A program made the translations under genes and the position numbers. A model generated the notes under the pieces. It was not told the origin of the DNA and did not search any database. It saw only the letters and a program-made list of their open reading frames with translations. From Trueperella pecoris (lineage in GTDB: Bacteria > Actinomycetota > Actinomycetes > Actinomycetales > Actinomycetaceae): a stretch of 64,000 bases of DNA. The DNA is taken from the NCBI RefSeq assembly GCF_014926385.1, contig NZ_CP053291.1, positions 1,240,001 through 1,304,000 on the forward strand, read 5' to 3'. Positions 17,413 through 28,000 of the stretch are shown here, in pieces. How positions within the stretch are numbered: the first letter of the stretch is position 1; the number at the start of each line of letters is the position of its first letter.

Positions 17413-20037
17413 TCACTGCCGGCCGGTCAATTGCCAGGCGTCCTCGTCCGGGTCGTCGTCCCATTCGGTCTCGTCGTAGGCGAGAGGGTCGGTGGCATAA
17501 CGGTCGTTGTTGATCACCACGGTGCGGCCCTCATCGGGCTCGTCTGCCGATGCAGCGTCCATGTCAACCCCGGCGCCTGCCTCGCCGTTGGCATACGGGC
17601 GAGAATCGGCGTCGGGCTCACGGGCAACGTCGACGTCGCCGAAATCGGCGTCCGCGTATCGATCGTCTTCATCCTCGGACGTCTCGCCCGTGTGCAGCTT
17701 GACGTCCTCCCCCTTGATGAAGGCCAAGACAGTCGGTAACTGCTCGGGAGTGACCAGTACGTCGCGCGCCTTCGAGCCCTCCGACGGGCCAACGATCTCG
17801 CGCGACTCCAACAGGTCCATCATTCGCCCAGCCTTGGCGAAACCGATGCGCAGTTTACGCTGCAGCATCGATGTCGAGCCGAACTGGGTAGTTACCACGA
17901 GCTCCGCCGCTTGAAGCAGCGTATCCAGGTCGTCCCCGATCTCCTCGTCGATGACCTTCTTCTCTGCCTTCGGGATCACGTCCTCGCGGTAAACCGGCTG
18001 CATCTGCTCCTTGACATGCTTGACCACCGCGGCGATCTCATCTTCGGTCACCCACGCGCCCTGAACACGCATCGGCTTCGAGGCACCTGAGGGCATGAAG
18101 AGCGCATCACCCATACCGATGAGCTTTTCTGCGCCGGAGGCATCGAGAATGACTCGCGAGTCTGCAAGCGAGGACGTCATGAACGCCAAACGCGAAGGGA
18201 TATTTGCCTTGATCAGGCCTGTCACGACGTCGACTGACGGGCGCTGCGTCGCCAGCACCAGGTGGATTCCGGCGGCTCGCGCCAGCTGAGTGATGCGCTG
18301 GATCGAGGCTTCGACGTCGCGCGGGGCGACCATCATCATGTCCGCCAACTCGTCGACCACGACCAAGAGGTAGGGGTATGGCTGGAGCTTGCGCTCCGAT
18401 CCCGGTGTGGCGGTGACCTTGCCGGACCGGACGGCGTCGTTGAAATCGTCGATGTGCTTGAAGCCGTAGTGGGCCAGATCGTCGTAGCGCTGATCCATCT
18501 CGCGAACCACCCATTCGAGCGCCTCGGCGGCCTTCTTCGGGTTGGTAATAATCGGCGTGATCAGGTGCGGAATGCCTGCGTAGATCGTCAGTTCCACCCG
18601 CTTGGGATCGACCAGGATCATGCGCACTTCCTCAGGCGTGGCGCGCATCATGATCGACGTGATCATCGAGTTAATGAAGGACGACTTACCAGCGCCGGTG
18701 GCGCCGGCCACCAGCAGGTGAGGCATCTTGGCGAGATTCGCCACGACGTACTGCCCGCCAACGTTCTTCCCAACGCCGACGACGAGCGGGTGCGCCTGCT
18801 TCCGGGCCACCGAGCTCTTGAGGACGTCGCCGACCATGACCGTCTCACGGTCCGTGTTCGGAATCTCGATGCCGATCGCTGATTTGCCAGGGATCGGAGA
18901 CAGAATGCGCACGTCCGCGGAGGCGACAGCGTATGCGATGTTCTTCGACAGCGAGGTGATGCGGTCGACTTTCACACCCGGGCCGAGCTCGACCTCGTAC
19001 TGGGTGACCGTTGGGCCACGGGAGAAGCCGACGACTTCGGCGTCGACGGAGAATTCGCTAAAGACGCGGGTGAGAGATTCGACCACATGGTCGTTGGCAG
19101 CCGAGCGCTCCACCCCGGGAGGGCCCTCAACCAGCAGCTCCCCGGGCGGAAGCGTATAGGTAATGTTCGACAACAATTCGAGCTGCTCGACACGCGGCGG
19201 CAACGGCTCCGGCTTGGGTGCCTTCTTGACGATAGCCGGAACCTTGACCTTGGGCCGCTGAACCGGCTGGTACTTCGGCTCGGGGTCGGCAGCGGGCGAG
19301 AACGCCTGCGTGGCAGGCACGTCCGCCGGAGAGGCGTCGGCATCCGCTGACTCCGGCGAATCGCTAGCGATCTCGGCCTCTTCAGGCTTTCCGCGTCGCA
19401 CGCGCGAACGCGCGGGCCGTTCGATGACCTCGGTTTCGGCGTCGTGAAGCTCCATCGCTGCAAGGCGAGCCTCGCGGCGAGCCTTGAACCAGTCGATGAT
19501 GTCCCGGACAGAGGTGTCGAGTGAGAAGAGCATGGCGTACGTGCCAAGAAGCACGAGAAGCGGCACGGCACCCCACACCGAAACAAGCGCGGCAAGCGAA
19601 CCGCCAGCGAGGAAGCCGACTACTCCGCCAGCCGCCTCGATGCCGGCGAACGACTGGGCGGGGTTCGGCTGGCCGAGAGCCACGTGCATGACGCCCGTGA
19701 TTGCGATGGTCAGGAGCCCAAGGCCGATGACGAATCGCTGGTTGGTGTTTCCCACCGATCGGCGGAACAGCTTGACGGAGACGCCGATAAGCATGACGGG
19801 CACGAAGATCGACAGCGCGCCAACGACGCCTGCCGTCGCATGATGGATGACATCTCCTAACAGCCCGGACAGGCCGAACCACTCGCGTAGCGCGACGACG
19901 ATCGCGAGCGCGAGCATGATAAAAGCCAGCCCCTCGAAACTGCGTGGCGCATCTGAAACATCCGGCCTTTTCGTTGCCGGGGCGTTGCGTTTGGCAGACG
20001 AGGCGCGCGAATTGGTCGGCTTAGGTGTCCGAGCCAT
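17413..20037 (-). CDS. ftsK: DNA translocase FtsK/SpoIIIE
   Basis: An 874-residue septal DNA pump that clears the chromosome during division. The N-terminal third has four membrane helices (starting [17 protein letters not shown]), followed by an acidic, Pro-rich linker. The motor has Walker [12 protein letters not shown] and Walker [16 protein letters not shown] winged-helix gamma domain ([24 protein letters not shown]) reads chromosome polarity sites. A ~90-residue acidic tail follows gamma and is longer than usual. ATG 20037 has AGGAG in front. rnj and dapA lie upstream, a common actinobacterial order. Confidence 0.95.
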   Translation of the reverse strand: MARTPKPTNSRASSAKRNAPATKRPDVSDAPRSFEGLAFIMLALAIVVALREWFGLSGLLGDVIHHATAGVVGALSIFVPVMLIGVSVKLFRRSVGNTNQRFVIGLGLLTIAITGVMHVALGQPNPAQSFAGIEAAGGVVGFLAGGSLAALVSVWGAVPLLVLLGTYAMLFSLDTSVRDIIDWFKARREARLAAMELHDAETEVIERPARSRVRRGKPEEAEIASDSPESADADASPADVPATQAFSPAADPEPKYQPVQRPKVKVPAIVKKAPKPEPLPPRVEQLELLSNITYTLPPGELLVEGPPGVERSAANDHVVESLTRVFSEFSVDAEVVGFSRGPTVTQYEVELGPGVKVDRITSLSKNIAYAVASADVRILSPIPGKSAIGIEIPNTDRETVMVGDVLKSSVARKQAHPLVVGVGKNVGGQYVVANLAKMPHLLVAGATGAGKSSFINSMITSIMMRATPEEVRMILVDPKRVELTIYAGIPHLITPIITNPKKAAEALEWVVREMDQRYDDLAHYGFKHIDDFNDAVRSGKVTATPGSERKLQPYPYLLVVVDELADMMMVAPRDVEASIQRITQLARAAGIHLVLATQRPSVDVVTGLIKANIPSRLAFMTSSLADSRVILDASGAEKLIGMGDALFMPSGASKPMRVQGAWVTEDEIAAVVKHVKEQMQPVYREDVIPKAEKKVIDEEIGDDLDTLLQAAELVVTTQFGSTSMLQRKLRIGFAKAGRMMDLLESREIVGPSEGSKARDVLVTPEQLPTVLAFIKGEDVKLHTGETSEDEDDRYADADFGDVDVAREPDADSRPYANGEAGAGVDMDAASADEPDEGRTVVINNDRYATDPLAYDETEWDDDPDEDAWQLTGRQ

Positions 20038-20180
20038 ATCTCCTCTTCCGTGGCACAATAGATCACTTTGAGCCTAGTGGCCGCCTCCGACACTTCTGTA
20101 TCTCACGCGCCGGAGGCTCCGAAATGTGAGCTGTGTGGGAGGCGGCCACCGCCTATTGTATGTATTCAGTCAGTCCGTAC

Positions 20181-20210
20181 CCGGCCGGTTCGCGCCCGGC
20201 CGGTTCGCGC
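20181..20210. repeat. Two 15-bp tandem repeats
   Basis: CCGGCCGGTTCGCGC occurs twice head to tail, just beyond the rnj stop. It contains GGCC palindromes but no terminator-like T-run. Confidence 0.7.
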
Positions 20211-20214
20211 CCGC

Positions 20215-21891
20215 TCAGGCCTCGATCACGGTCGGGATGATCATGGGCTTGCGGCGGAGCTTTCGCGCCACCCATCGCCCGACGACGCGGCGCATGGCCT
20301 GTTGCATCTGGTAGGTGGTGGCGGATTCGTTTGAGATGGCTTCGTCGAGGGCGGTCCGCACGTCGGGGAGGATCTCTTCGAAGACGGAGTCGTCCTCCGC
20401 CATGCCACGAGCCTGGATGTGGGGGCCGGTGAGGACTTTGCGTTCTTGGGCGTCGATGACGGCGAAGATCGCGATGAACCCCTCCTCGCCGAGCGTGAGG
20501 CGGTCAGTGAGCTCGGCCTCTCCGATCTCGCCCACGGAGGAACCGTCCACGTACACGTAACCGCAGGGCACCTCGCCGACGATGGCACACTTTCCGTCAA
20601 CCATGTCGATGACCGAACCATCCTCGGCAAGGATGACGTTTTCGGCCGGGACGCCCGTGCGCACGGCAATCGCACCGTTGGCCACGAGGTGTCGGACTTC
20701 GCCGTGGACGGGCATGGCATATTCGGGTTCGAGGATGTTGTAGCAGTAGAGCAACTCCCCCTCGGCCGCGTGACCGGAGACGTGCACTTTGGCGTTGCCC
20801 TGATGGACGACCTTCGCCCCGAGCTTCATCAGCCCGTTGATCAGGCGGAATACCGAGTTTTCGTTGCCGGGAATGAGTGAGGAGGCGAAGATGACCGTGT
20901 CGCCTTGGCCGACCGAGATCGTCTTGTGGCTGCCCGAGGCAATGCGTGCGAGCACTGCCATGGGCTCGCCCTGCGAGCCGGTGGACATGTAGACGATTTC
21001 GTCGTCGGCAACCGAATCTGCGTTCTTCAGGTCGATGAGCGTGTCTTCAGGCACCGAAAGGTAGCCGAGTTCTTCGGCGATGCCCATGTTGCGCACCATT
21101 GACCGGCCCACGAAACACACCTTGCGGTCAAACTTGTAGGCGGCGTCCAACACCTGCTGGACGCGGTGAACGTGGGAGGCAAACGAGGCGACAACGATCT
21201 TTCCACTCGATTGAGCGAAGACGTTTTCGAGCACCGGCCCGATGTTCGCCTCCGAGGCAACGAAGCCGGGAACCTCGGCGTTGGTCGAATCGCACATGAA
21301 GAGGTCCACGCCTTCTTCGCCGAGGCGGGCGAAGGAACGCAGGTCGGTAATGCGCCCGTCGAGCGGCAGCTGATCCATCTTGAAGTCGCCCGTGTGCAGA
21401 ACCGTGCCCGCGTTGGTGCGGATGAAGACCGCGAGCGCATCCGGGATGGAGTGGTTCACCGCGACGAATTCACACTCGAAGTTGCCGAGGTTTTCGATGT
21501 CGCCTTCTTCGACGACCATGGTGTAGGGCTTGATGCGGTGCTCGGCGAGCTTCGCTTCGACCAGCGCGATGGTCAGTTGGGATCCGATGATCGGGATATC
21601 TTCACGCAGGCGCAGGAGGTAAGGCACGCCGCCGATGTGATCCTCATGGCCGTGGGTGAGGATGATTCCGTCCACCTGGTGAAGACGGTCTTTGATGTAA
21701 TCGAAGTCGGGAAGGATGAGGTCGACTCCCGGCTGGGACTCTTCGGGGAATAGCACACCGCAATCGACGATGATCATTCGGCCGTCGATCTCAAAGACCG
21801 TCATGTTGCGGCCGATCTCGCCAATTCCGCCGAGCGGAACGATGCGTAGAGTGCCGTTGTCAATGGGAGGAGGTAGTTTCGTCTTAGTCAC
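20215..21891 (-). CDS. rnj: Ribonuclease J
   Basis: A 558-residue metallo-beta-lactamase/beta-CASP ribonuclease with endonuclease and 5'-3' exonuclease activity, used in rRNA and mRNA processing. Metal ligands are in THGHEDHIGG (80-88), with later motifs HTGDFKMDQLP, SHVHRVQQ, STGSQGEPMA and HVSGHAAEGEL. The start is GTG at 21891. It is 106 bp downstream of dapA and 177 bp upstream of ftsK. Confidence 0.95.
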   Translation of the reverse strand: MTKTKLPPPIDNGTLRIVPLGGIGEIGRNMTVFEIDGRMIIVDCGVLFPEESQPGVDLILPDFDYIKDRLHQVDGIILTHGHEDHIGGVPYLLRLREDIPIIGSQLTIALVEAKLAEHRIKPYTMVVEEGDIENLGNFECEFVAVNHSIPDALAVFIRTNAGTVLHTGDFKMDQLPLDGRITDLRSFARLGEEGVDLFMCDSTNAEVPGFVASEANIGPVLENVFAQSSGKIVVASFASHVHRVQQVLDAAYKFDRKVCFVGRSMVRNMGIAEELGYLSVPEDTLIDLKNADSVADDEIVYMSTGSQGEPMAVLARIASGSHKTISVGQGDTVIFASSLIPGNENSVFRLINGLMKLGAKVVHQGNAKVHVSGHAAEGELLYCYNILEPEYAMPVHGEVRHLVANGAIAVRTGVPAENVILAEDGSVIDMVDGKCAIVGEVPCGYVYVDGSSVGEIGEAELTDRLTLGEEGFIAIFAVIDAQERKVLTGPHIQARGMAEDDSVFEEILPDVRTALDEAISNESATTYQMQQAMRRVVGRWVARKLRRKPMIIPTVIEA

Positions 21892-21997
21892 CTTCCCATT
21901 GTCTCACGTTTACGCTCTTCCTGTTACGTCCACGACGCCGTCGGGTCCCGTCACGATCAGTGAGTTGCTTCCGTCTCGTCGTCGGACCACTACCGCC

Positions 21998-22891
21998 TTA
22001 GAGCAGGCCCTCGGCTTCGAGCGCTCGGCGCAGTCCTGCGAGTTCGGCGTCGGAGGCGCCGACGAGCGGCAGGCGAACGGTGGCGGACTCGATCACGCCG
22101 AGCATCTTCATCGCCTCTTTGGCCATGACTGCGCCCTGTCCCCCGCCCATGATTGCCTCGATGATGCCGGCCTGCTTGGCGAACTCGGCGCGAGCGGCGG
22201 GCAGGTCACCCGAATCGACCTCACTGACCAGGGCGCGCAGGCCGGAAGCGATGACGTGGCCGGCAACGGACACGACGCCGGATGCTCCGTGGGCGAGCCA
22301 GGCAAAGTTCAGCGAGTCGTCACCTGAGTAATACTCGAGGCCGGTGCGGTTGAGCCGTTCAAATCCTTGCGGCACGTTCCCGGTGGCGTCCTTAACGGCC
22401 TTGATCTGCGGGTGCGCAGCAAGCCGGTCGAGTGTCTCGTCGGAGATGGCAACACCGGTTCGGCCAGGAATGTCGTAGACCATGACGGGCAGTGACGTCG
22501 ATTCGGCGACTGCCACAATGTGCTGGTAGACGCCCTCTTGGGAGGGGCGGTTGTAATAGGGAGCAACGACGAGGAGGCCCTGCGCCCCAGATTCTTCCGC
22601 GCCCCTGGCGATGCGTACGGCATGGGCGGTGTCATTGGAGCCCGCGCCCGCGATGATCATCGCTCTCCCGCCAACAGCGGCCTTAACCTCCCGCACGAGC
22701 TCGTTCTTTTCAGGCTGGTGGGTGGTCGGCGACTCGCCGGTCGTGCCAGACAGGACGAGAGCGTCGCAGCCGTCGTCGACAAGCTTGACCGCCACCTTGC
22801 AGGCCGAATCGATATCGATTGAACCGTCCGGATGGAACGGCGTGACCATAGCGACGCTGACGGAGCCAAATGAACGCGAAGGAGTATCCAT
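21998..22891 (-). CDS. dapA: 4-hydroxy-tetrahydrodipicolinate synthase
   Basis: Condenses pyruvate with aspartate semialdehyde in lysine and diaminopimelate synthesis. The 297-residue TIM barrel has the GTTGES loop (49-54), catalytic Tyr139 in VYDIPGRTG, and Schiff-base Lys167 in AVKDATGN. TAAGG precedes the ATG. The next enzyme, dapB, lies about 5.3 kb upstream on the same strand. Confidence 0.96.
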   Translation of the reverse strand: MDTPSRSFGSVSVAMVTPFHPDGSIDIDSACKVAVKLVDDGCDALVLSGTTGESPTTHQPEKNELVREVKAAVGGRAMIIAGAGSNDTAHAVRIARGAEESGAQGLLVVAPYYNRPSQEGVYQHIVAVAESTSLPVMVYDIPGRTGVAISDETLDRLAAHPQIKAVKDATGNVPQGFERLNRTGLEYYSGDDSLNFAWLAHGASGVVSVAGHVIASGLRALVSEVDSGDLPAARAEFAKQAGIIEAIMGGGQGAVMAKEAMKMLGVIESATVRLPLVGASDAELAGLRRALEAEGLL

Positions 22892-22900
22892 GGCCTTACT

Positions 22901-24349
22901 CTACCTAGCGTTTCCCTTTCGAGGTGAGGCTTTCGTCATGTGGACTTCGTTCTCTCGGGTGGCGTGATACTCGAGAATCGCCGTGATCGACTCCGCAGCC
23001 TTGGTAAATCTCTCGGCAAGTCGCTTGTCGACGCGCCGCGGCAGGAAAATCCGTAGCATCACGACGAGGATCACCCATGCCAGGGAGACCGGCAGGACCG
23101 CAAGCTCCCACCAATCCGGCCGGAAGCGCAGAGTAACGAACAAAGGAATGCCAGAAAAGAGAGCAGCAAAGAGACATCCTAAGATGGCCAAACCATAACC
23201 GGAAATAACGATGGACCTGCCACTGATCCTGTCGATGACCATGCGCACGAGGTCACCCGCTCCCACAATTGCAGAGTAGATCAAGGGAAGGGCAATGACG
23301 ACCCAGAACGCAACGACGCGGACAATGCCGCCATACTCGCCAAAATGTTCGATGACTCTCCACAGGGAAACCGCGAGGAAAACACACGAGAGCCCCACGA
23401 GCCACCAGGCGCGGCGGAAGACGTAACGAAGTGTCCTTTCAACCCAAATGAGCCTCTCGTTTTTGTCCAGGCAGTTCTCCTTGGATTTTAGGTAGTCCTT
23501 GACTACGAAATCGCACCCCATCTCAGCAATTTCCCTGCCTCTTTCGAGATCGTGTGAGCTGACGCGGAGCCCCTCGCAATACTGTGGAACGCCACTCATC
23601 GCATCGGTAAATCGGGCGAAGATGCGCGGCAGGAAAGCAGCTAGCATCAGCCCCAATCCAATTACCGCGGTTTCAATTAGATTCAGTGACTGCCACGAAA
23701 GAAGAGGAGGTTCGCCAGGTTTCGCGACTATGCCAGCCGAAGAGACGGCGAAAAATGCCAGAACGGCGGTAGAGATGTTCACGGCTTCATGCAAGGTCGG
23801 TTCCGCGGGCCCGGAAGACCGCCGAGCTCCCCACGAATCACACACTTCGATCCGATTGGAAATATCACCGATGGCCACCCTGAAGCTCTCCGGTTTGTTC
23901 GCCTCAGCCCGTCGGTCCTTGAGGCGAAATTGTTTCATCAGGTCGGCAACCGCCTCCCTGGCCAAGCGATCGATGTGCGTCCGATCCCATCTCGCGATGA
24001 CCGGGAAGGTAACGAATGCGCCCAACACTGCGACGATCCCGAGGGAAAGCGTGACCCAATCACCAAAGGAGATATGACTCGTCATGATAAAGATCAACAT
24101 CTCATTCAGGAGGTTGTCAATCGGGCCCTTTTGGCTGTTCAACATGGCATGCAGAAAAGCGATGAGAATGTATAGAGACACGCCCGCAAAAACGGGATAC
24201 ACCGGCGGAATAGCCGCACTCCTCTCCGCCTGGCGCTCGATAAAGTTGCGCCATCCGTCGTCGTAGACAAACGCCGCAGCGCGTTCCGCACAGTCTTTCG
24301 CAGAGGAGCCATGTCCCTTGCTGATAAAACATTGGACAATCCAAAGCAT
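22901..24349 (-). CDS. Multi-spanning membrane protein of unknown function
   Basis: I do not recognise this 482-residue protein. It has about eight hydrophobic segments, in pairs, e.g. PVYPVFAGVSLYILIAFLHA, WVTLSLGIVAVLGAFVTF, VVAFWVVIALPLIYSAIVGA and WWELAVLPVSLAWVILVVML. A ~55-residue polar stretch with DRRAEANKPESF and EVCDSWGARR lies between the second and third segments, and a basic C-terminus follows the last. No transporter signature is visible. The start is ATG 24349 without a clear RBS. The stop is 9 bp from dapA, and the gene is visibly more AT-rich than dapA, which hints at acquisition. It is divergent from the GNAT gene. Confidence 0.7.
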   Translation of the reverse strand: MLWIVQCFISKGHGSSAKDCAERAAAFVYDDGWRNFIERQAERSAAIPPVYPVFAGVSLYILIAFLHAMLNSQKGPIDNLLNEMLIFIMTSHISFGDWVTLSLGIVAVLGAFVTFPVIARWDRTHIDRLAREAVADLMKQFRLKDRRAEANKPESFRVAIGDISNRIEVCDSWGARRSSGPAEPTLHEAVNISTAVLAFFAVSSAGIVAKPGEPPLLSWQSLNLIETAVIGLGLMLAAFLPRIFARFTDAMSGVPQYCEGLRVSSHDLERGREIAEMGCDFVVKDYLKSKENCLDKNERLIWVERTLRYVFRRAWWLVGLSCVFLAVSLWRVIEHFGEYGGIVRVVAFWVVIALPLIYSAIVGAGDLVRMVIDRISGRSIVISGYGLAILGCLFAALFSGIPLFVTLRFRPDWWELAVLPVSLAWVILVVMLRIFLPRRVDKRLAERFTKAAESITAILEYHATRENEVHMTKASPRKGNAR

Positions 24350-24445
24350 TACGTCACACTTTCACCATTCGAACGCGCACCCGACATTTCGCTTTTGTGC
24401 ATCCATAATAGATCATGGTCGAAGAATTCTCCAAGCGCATATAGG

Positions 24446-25054
24446 ATGCAACACGTGAGTGAAGTGAAGAAGTCAGTACGCCCCGCCCGCCAAGAAGATG
24501 CGCTCGCGATCGGACAGATCCAACGCGAGGCCATGCTCGAGAGCATTTCCGCCGGGTTGGAACGCCGGGCAAGCGAGGCAGTCGGGGCCCAGCTCGAGGT
24601 GGGCTCCCTCGCGGCCACCTGGATGACGACGATCGCCAGCCTTCCTTCTGACCGTCACCACGTCCTCGTCGCGCTCGCCGACGGCGTCGTCGAAGGCTTC
24701 GCCGCCGTCGCCCCCGCTGACCCGATCATCCTCAAAGACGACGACGCGTCCGGGCTCGACTCAGAAACCGGGCAACCACGTGTGGCCTACGAGATCACGA
24801 ACTTCCATGTCCCGCTACGCTTTAACCGAGCAGGCCACGACGCGCGCCTCCTGGCAGCGATCACCGACCTGTGCGAAGACGCCACCGAGCTCCACATCTG
24901 GGCCATCGCTGGCTACGACCAACTCACCCACTTCCTGGACGCCTCCGGCTTCGCTCCTCGACCGCTTCGCCGGCATGCCGAGGTCGACGGCGGAGAGATC
25001 CGGGAGCACCTGTGGTGGACCACCCTCGAAGCTACACCCGACTCAGTCCAGTAA
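24446..25054 (+). CDS. GNAT-like acetyltransferase
   Basis: About 202 residues beginning MQHVSEVKKSVRPARQEDA, the typical first beta strand and RPAR(x)EDA helix of GNAT N-acyltransferases. A hydrophobic strand VLVALADGVVEGFAAVAPA follows, and the C-terminus reads YDQLTHFLDASGFAPRP, as in GNAT folds. The Q/RxxGxG/A loop for acetyl-CoA is degenerate (RFNRAGHDARL). GTG 24455 is an alternative start. The 3' end overlaps the oppositely oriented helicase gene by 12 nt. The substrate is unknown. Confidence 0.68.
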   Translation: MQHVSEVKKSVRPARQEDALAIGQIQREAMLESISAGLERRASEAVGAQLEVGSLAATWMTTIASLPSDRHHVLVALADGVVEGFAAVAPADPIILKDDDASGLDSETGQPRVAYEITNFHVPLRFNRAGHDARLLAAITDLCEDATELHIWAIAGYDQLTHFLDASGFAPRPLRRHAEVDGGEIREHLWWTTLEATPDSVQ

Positions 25055-28000
25055 GGCCCTCAGCTCGGCGGCAGAAAGCTTTGCGCTGACACCGCCGTCT
25101 TCGCTGATGACGCCGAGCAGGCGACGCTTCTGATCCTGCAAGGCAACCACCTTTTCCTCGATCGTTCCCGCGGACACCAACCTGTAGACGTGAACCGGTC
25201 GGGTCTGACCGATGCGGTGCGCACGATCGACCGCCTGGTCCTCGGCGGCAGGATTCCACCACGGGTCAGTCAAGATGGCATAATCCGCCATCGTCAGGTT
25301 CAGCCCCGTGCCGCCGGCCTTGAGCGAGATGAGGAAAATCGGGGCCTCCCCGCGCGAGAACCGCTTGATCAGGGCGGGCCGGCCCTTGGTCGCCCCATCG
25401 AGGTAGAGGTAGGGAATTCCAGCTTCGTCCAGACGGGCGGCAACGAGCTTCAGGAAGCGCGTGAACTGAGAGAAGACCAGCGCCGAATGTCCCTCCGCCA
25501 CGAGGCTATCCAGGAGCGGCATCAGCTCGTCCATCTTCGACGTCGGCGCCGACGATTCTTCATCGCCCAAACGTGGATCAATCGCCAGCTGCCGTAGCCT
25601 CGTCAAGGCGGACAGGATCTCTATCCGGTCCTCGTCCTCCAGGCCCAGCACCCGCTGGCGCTCCTTCTCCAGCTGAACCTCGTACATGCGCTTGTGGGCG
25701 CCCCTCAGCTCCACGTGTAACACCTGCTCCTGCTTAGGAGGCAGATCCAAACTCACCGATTGCTTCGTGCGCCGCAAAAGGAACGGGCCAATACGGCGTC
25801 GTAGAGTGGCCATCAGCTCCTCGCAGCCGCGGCCCTCAGCCTTTTCGATCGGCTTGCGGAAAGCATCGTTAAACTTTTCCGCAGACCCCAGCAGGCCCGG
25901 GGCGGAGAGGGCGAACATTGCCCAAAGCTCGCCGAGGTTATTCTCGATCGGGGTGCCCGTCACCGCGAAGACGCTCGGCGCGCCTAGGCTGGCGGCCACC
26001 GCAAAGCCCTTCGACTTCGCATTCTTGACGTTCTGCGCCTCATCAAGCACCAGCCCGGTGATACCCAGTGCACGGTATTCGTCTGCCTCCAGCCGCATCA
26101 GGGTGTAGGAGGTGACGACGACGTCGGCGTCGGCTGCTACCTCGGCCAGGCTTGTGCCGCGAATGCGTTTCGTCGATTCAACGCCGACGACCTTGAGCGA
26201 GGGTGCAAACCTGCCCGCCTCAGCCACCCAATTGCCCACGACGGACGTGGGCGCAACGACCAGCCAAGGCGAGCCGGGGTTGCGCTCGCGGTCGCGAAGG
26301 ATCATGGCGAGAACCTGGATGGTTTTGCCCAGGCCCATGTCGTCGGCCAAGACGCCGCCCAGGCCCGCATCGCGCAACGCGCACAGCCACCTAAATCCCG
26401 CCTCCTGGTAGGAACGCAGTTTGGCGTTCAAGCCATCCGGTACGGTGGCGGGAGTTGGCTCTTCGGCATGGCGTACTGCCTCGAGCCACCGATTTTCCGC
26501 CGCGCGAATCACGCCTAGGTCAAGTAGATCCTGCCACCACGACTGGCGGATCTTGGGCACACGAAGAGCCGACCTTCGCCGGTCATCAAGTAGCCGCGCC
26601 TCATCAATCAGCTGGCGCAACTTGGCCAAATCGGGACTAGCGAGGTCCACATATACGTCCCCGACGTAAGTAAACCTCTCCCCCGCCGCAAACGCATACA
26701 GCAGTTCGTGGAGCTCGACCTGCTGGCCGTCGACGACCACGGCCATCTTCAGATCGAGCCAGTCTCGCGATTCTTGGACATCCACATCGACGTGGATGTC
26801 CTCGGCGCGGCGAAACGCGGGGATGTCCTCGATGACGTCCACGCCGATGTCTCTCAGCTCGCGCGTCAATTCGCCCAGCGTAAGAAGATGCTCGCCTTGG
26901 AGCTTGCACGCCTCATGCAGTCGCTCGCCCATCATCGGCGGACACACCCGTTGCACCACAGGGCTAACCTCACGCCGGATTTCGGCCTCCGCCTCACGGC
27001 TGCGTTGCCCGGTCGGAGCGCTCCATAAGCTGTACGTTCCGAACACGTTCCCGTGGTTGTCGCTGTAGACCCACTCCCAGGCCGCATTGACGACCGGGCC
27101 GGGCGTCGTCGTCAACGTCAAACGCAACGACGCCCGCGGAGGCTCCGGGAGCACGTATCCGTTTGTACGAAGGTCGCCGACGGAACGTAACGTCGGCAGG
27201 AAGACGCGCTCGAAATACTCTCGCTCTGTGGCGGGAACGACGACCTCATGATCTCGCAAGTACGTCCATTCCTCACTCGCGGTGGGCTCGATAAACGCGA
27301 GGTGGAGTTCGCCGTCGTGCCAGATGACGAGCTGGCGCGGGCTGCCCACCAGGAGATAGTCCGTGCCCAAGCGCGGATGCTCCAGCCTCGGGACCAGCTG
27401 AAGGTAATTGCCCGTATCGGTCAGTTCGATGGACGCAACTGCGGGCTCAGGATCGATACTGAGAGGCCTTTTGGTCTTCGCGTCAATGAGCTCAACGCCG
27501 GCGTCGATGCACTTTTTCAGGTACTGGGCAACCAGCGGCGAACGCACCCACGTCATCATCAACGTGTCGTGGAAGAGCGCACTCGAATGGTTCATGTTGA
27601 GGTCGCACGCCTTGACGAACTCTCGTACCGCCTTAGCCTGGCTGATCTGGAAGTGCTCGCCTCCACCGTTGCGCAGATACGACAGAGATGCCCCGGACTT
27701 GATCCACTTGTCCCGGTTGCCCTCACGCATGGCAAGAATCTCAAGTTTGCCGACGCTCTGCTGCTTCCACATTGGGATGCCGGGGATCGGCTGGCGCGGA
27801 GCCGTGTAATCAAAGGCCAGCGCGAGCTTGCCGTCTCCACCAAGGCCCACACCAAGCATGATCATCATGTCTCGGCGCCAGCCCGTGAGCGCGTCCGCCA
27901 TGGTCGGTGAGGGAATACTCGAAGCGGGCTTGACCTGGGTAGGAAGCAGATCGAGGGCGATCAGCGTAGCGCTCACACAGTGCTTGCAGTTGTATCCCAC

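Noticed and set aside
20181-20210. Possible CRISPR or array-like repeat beyond rnj
   Set aside because: Only two adjacent 15-bp units without spacers.
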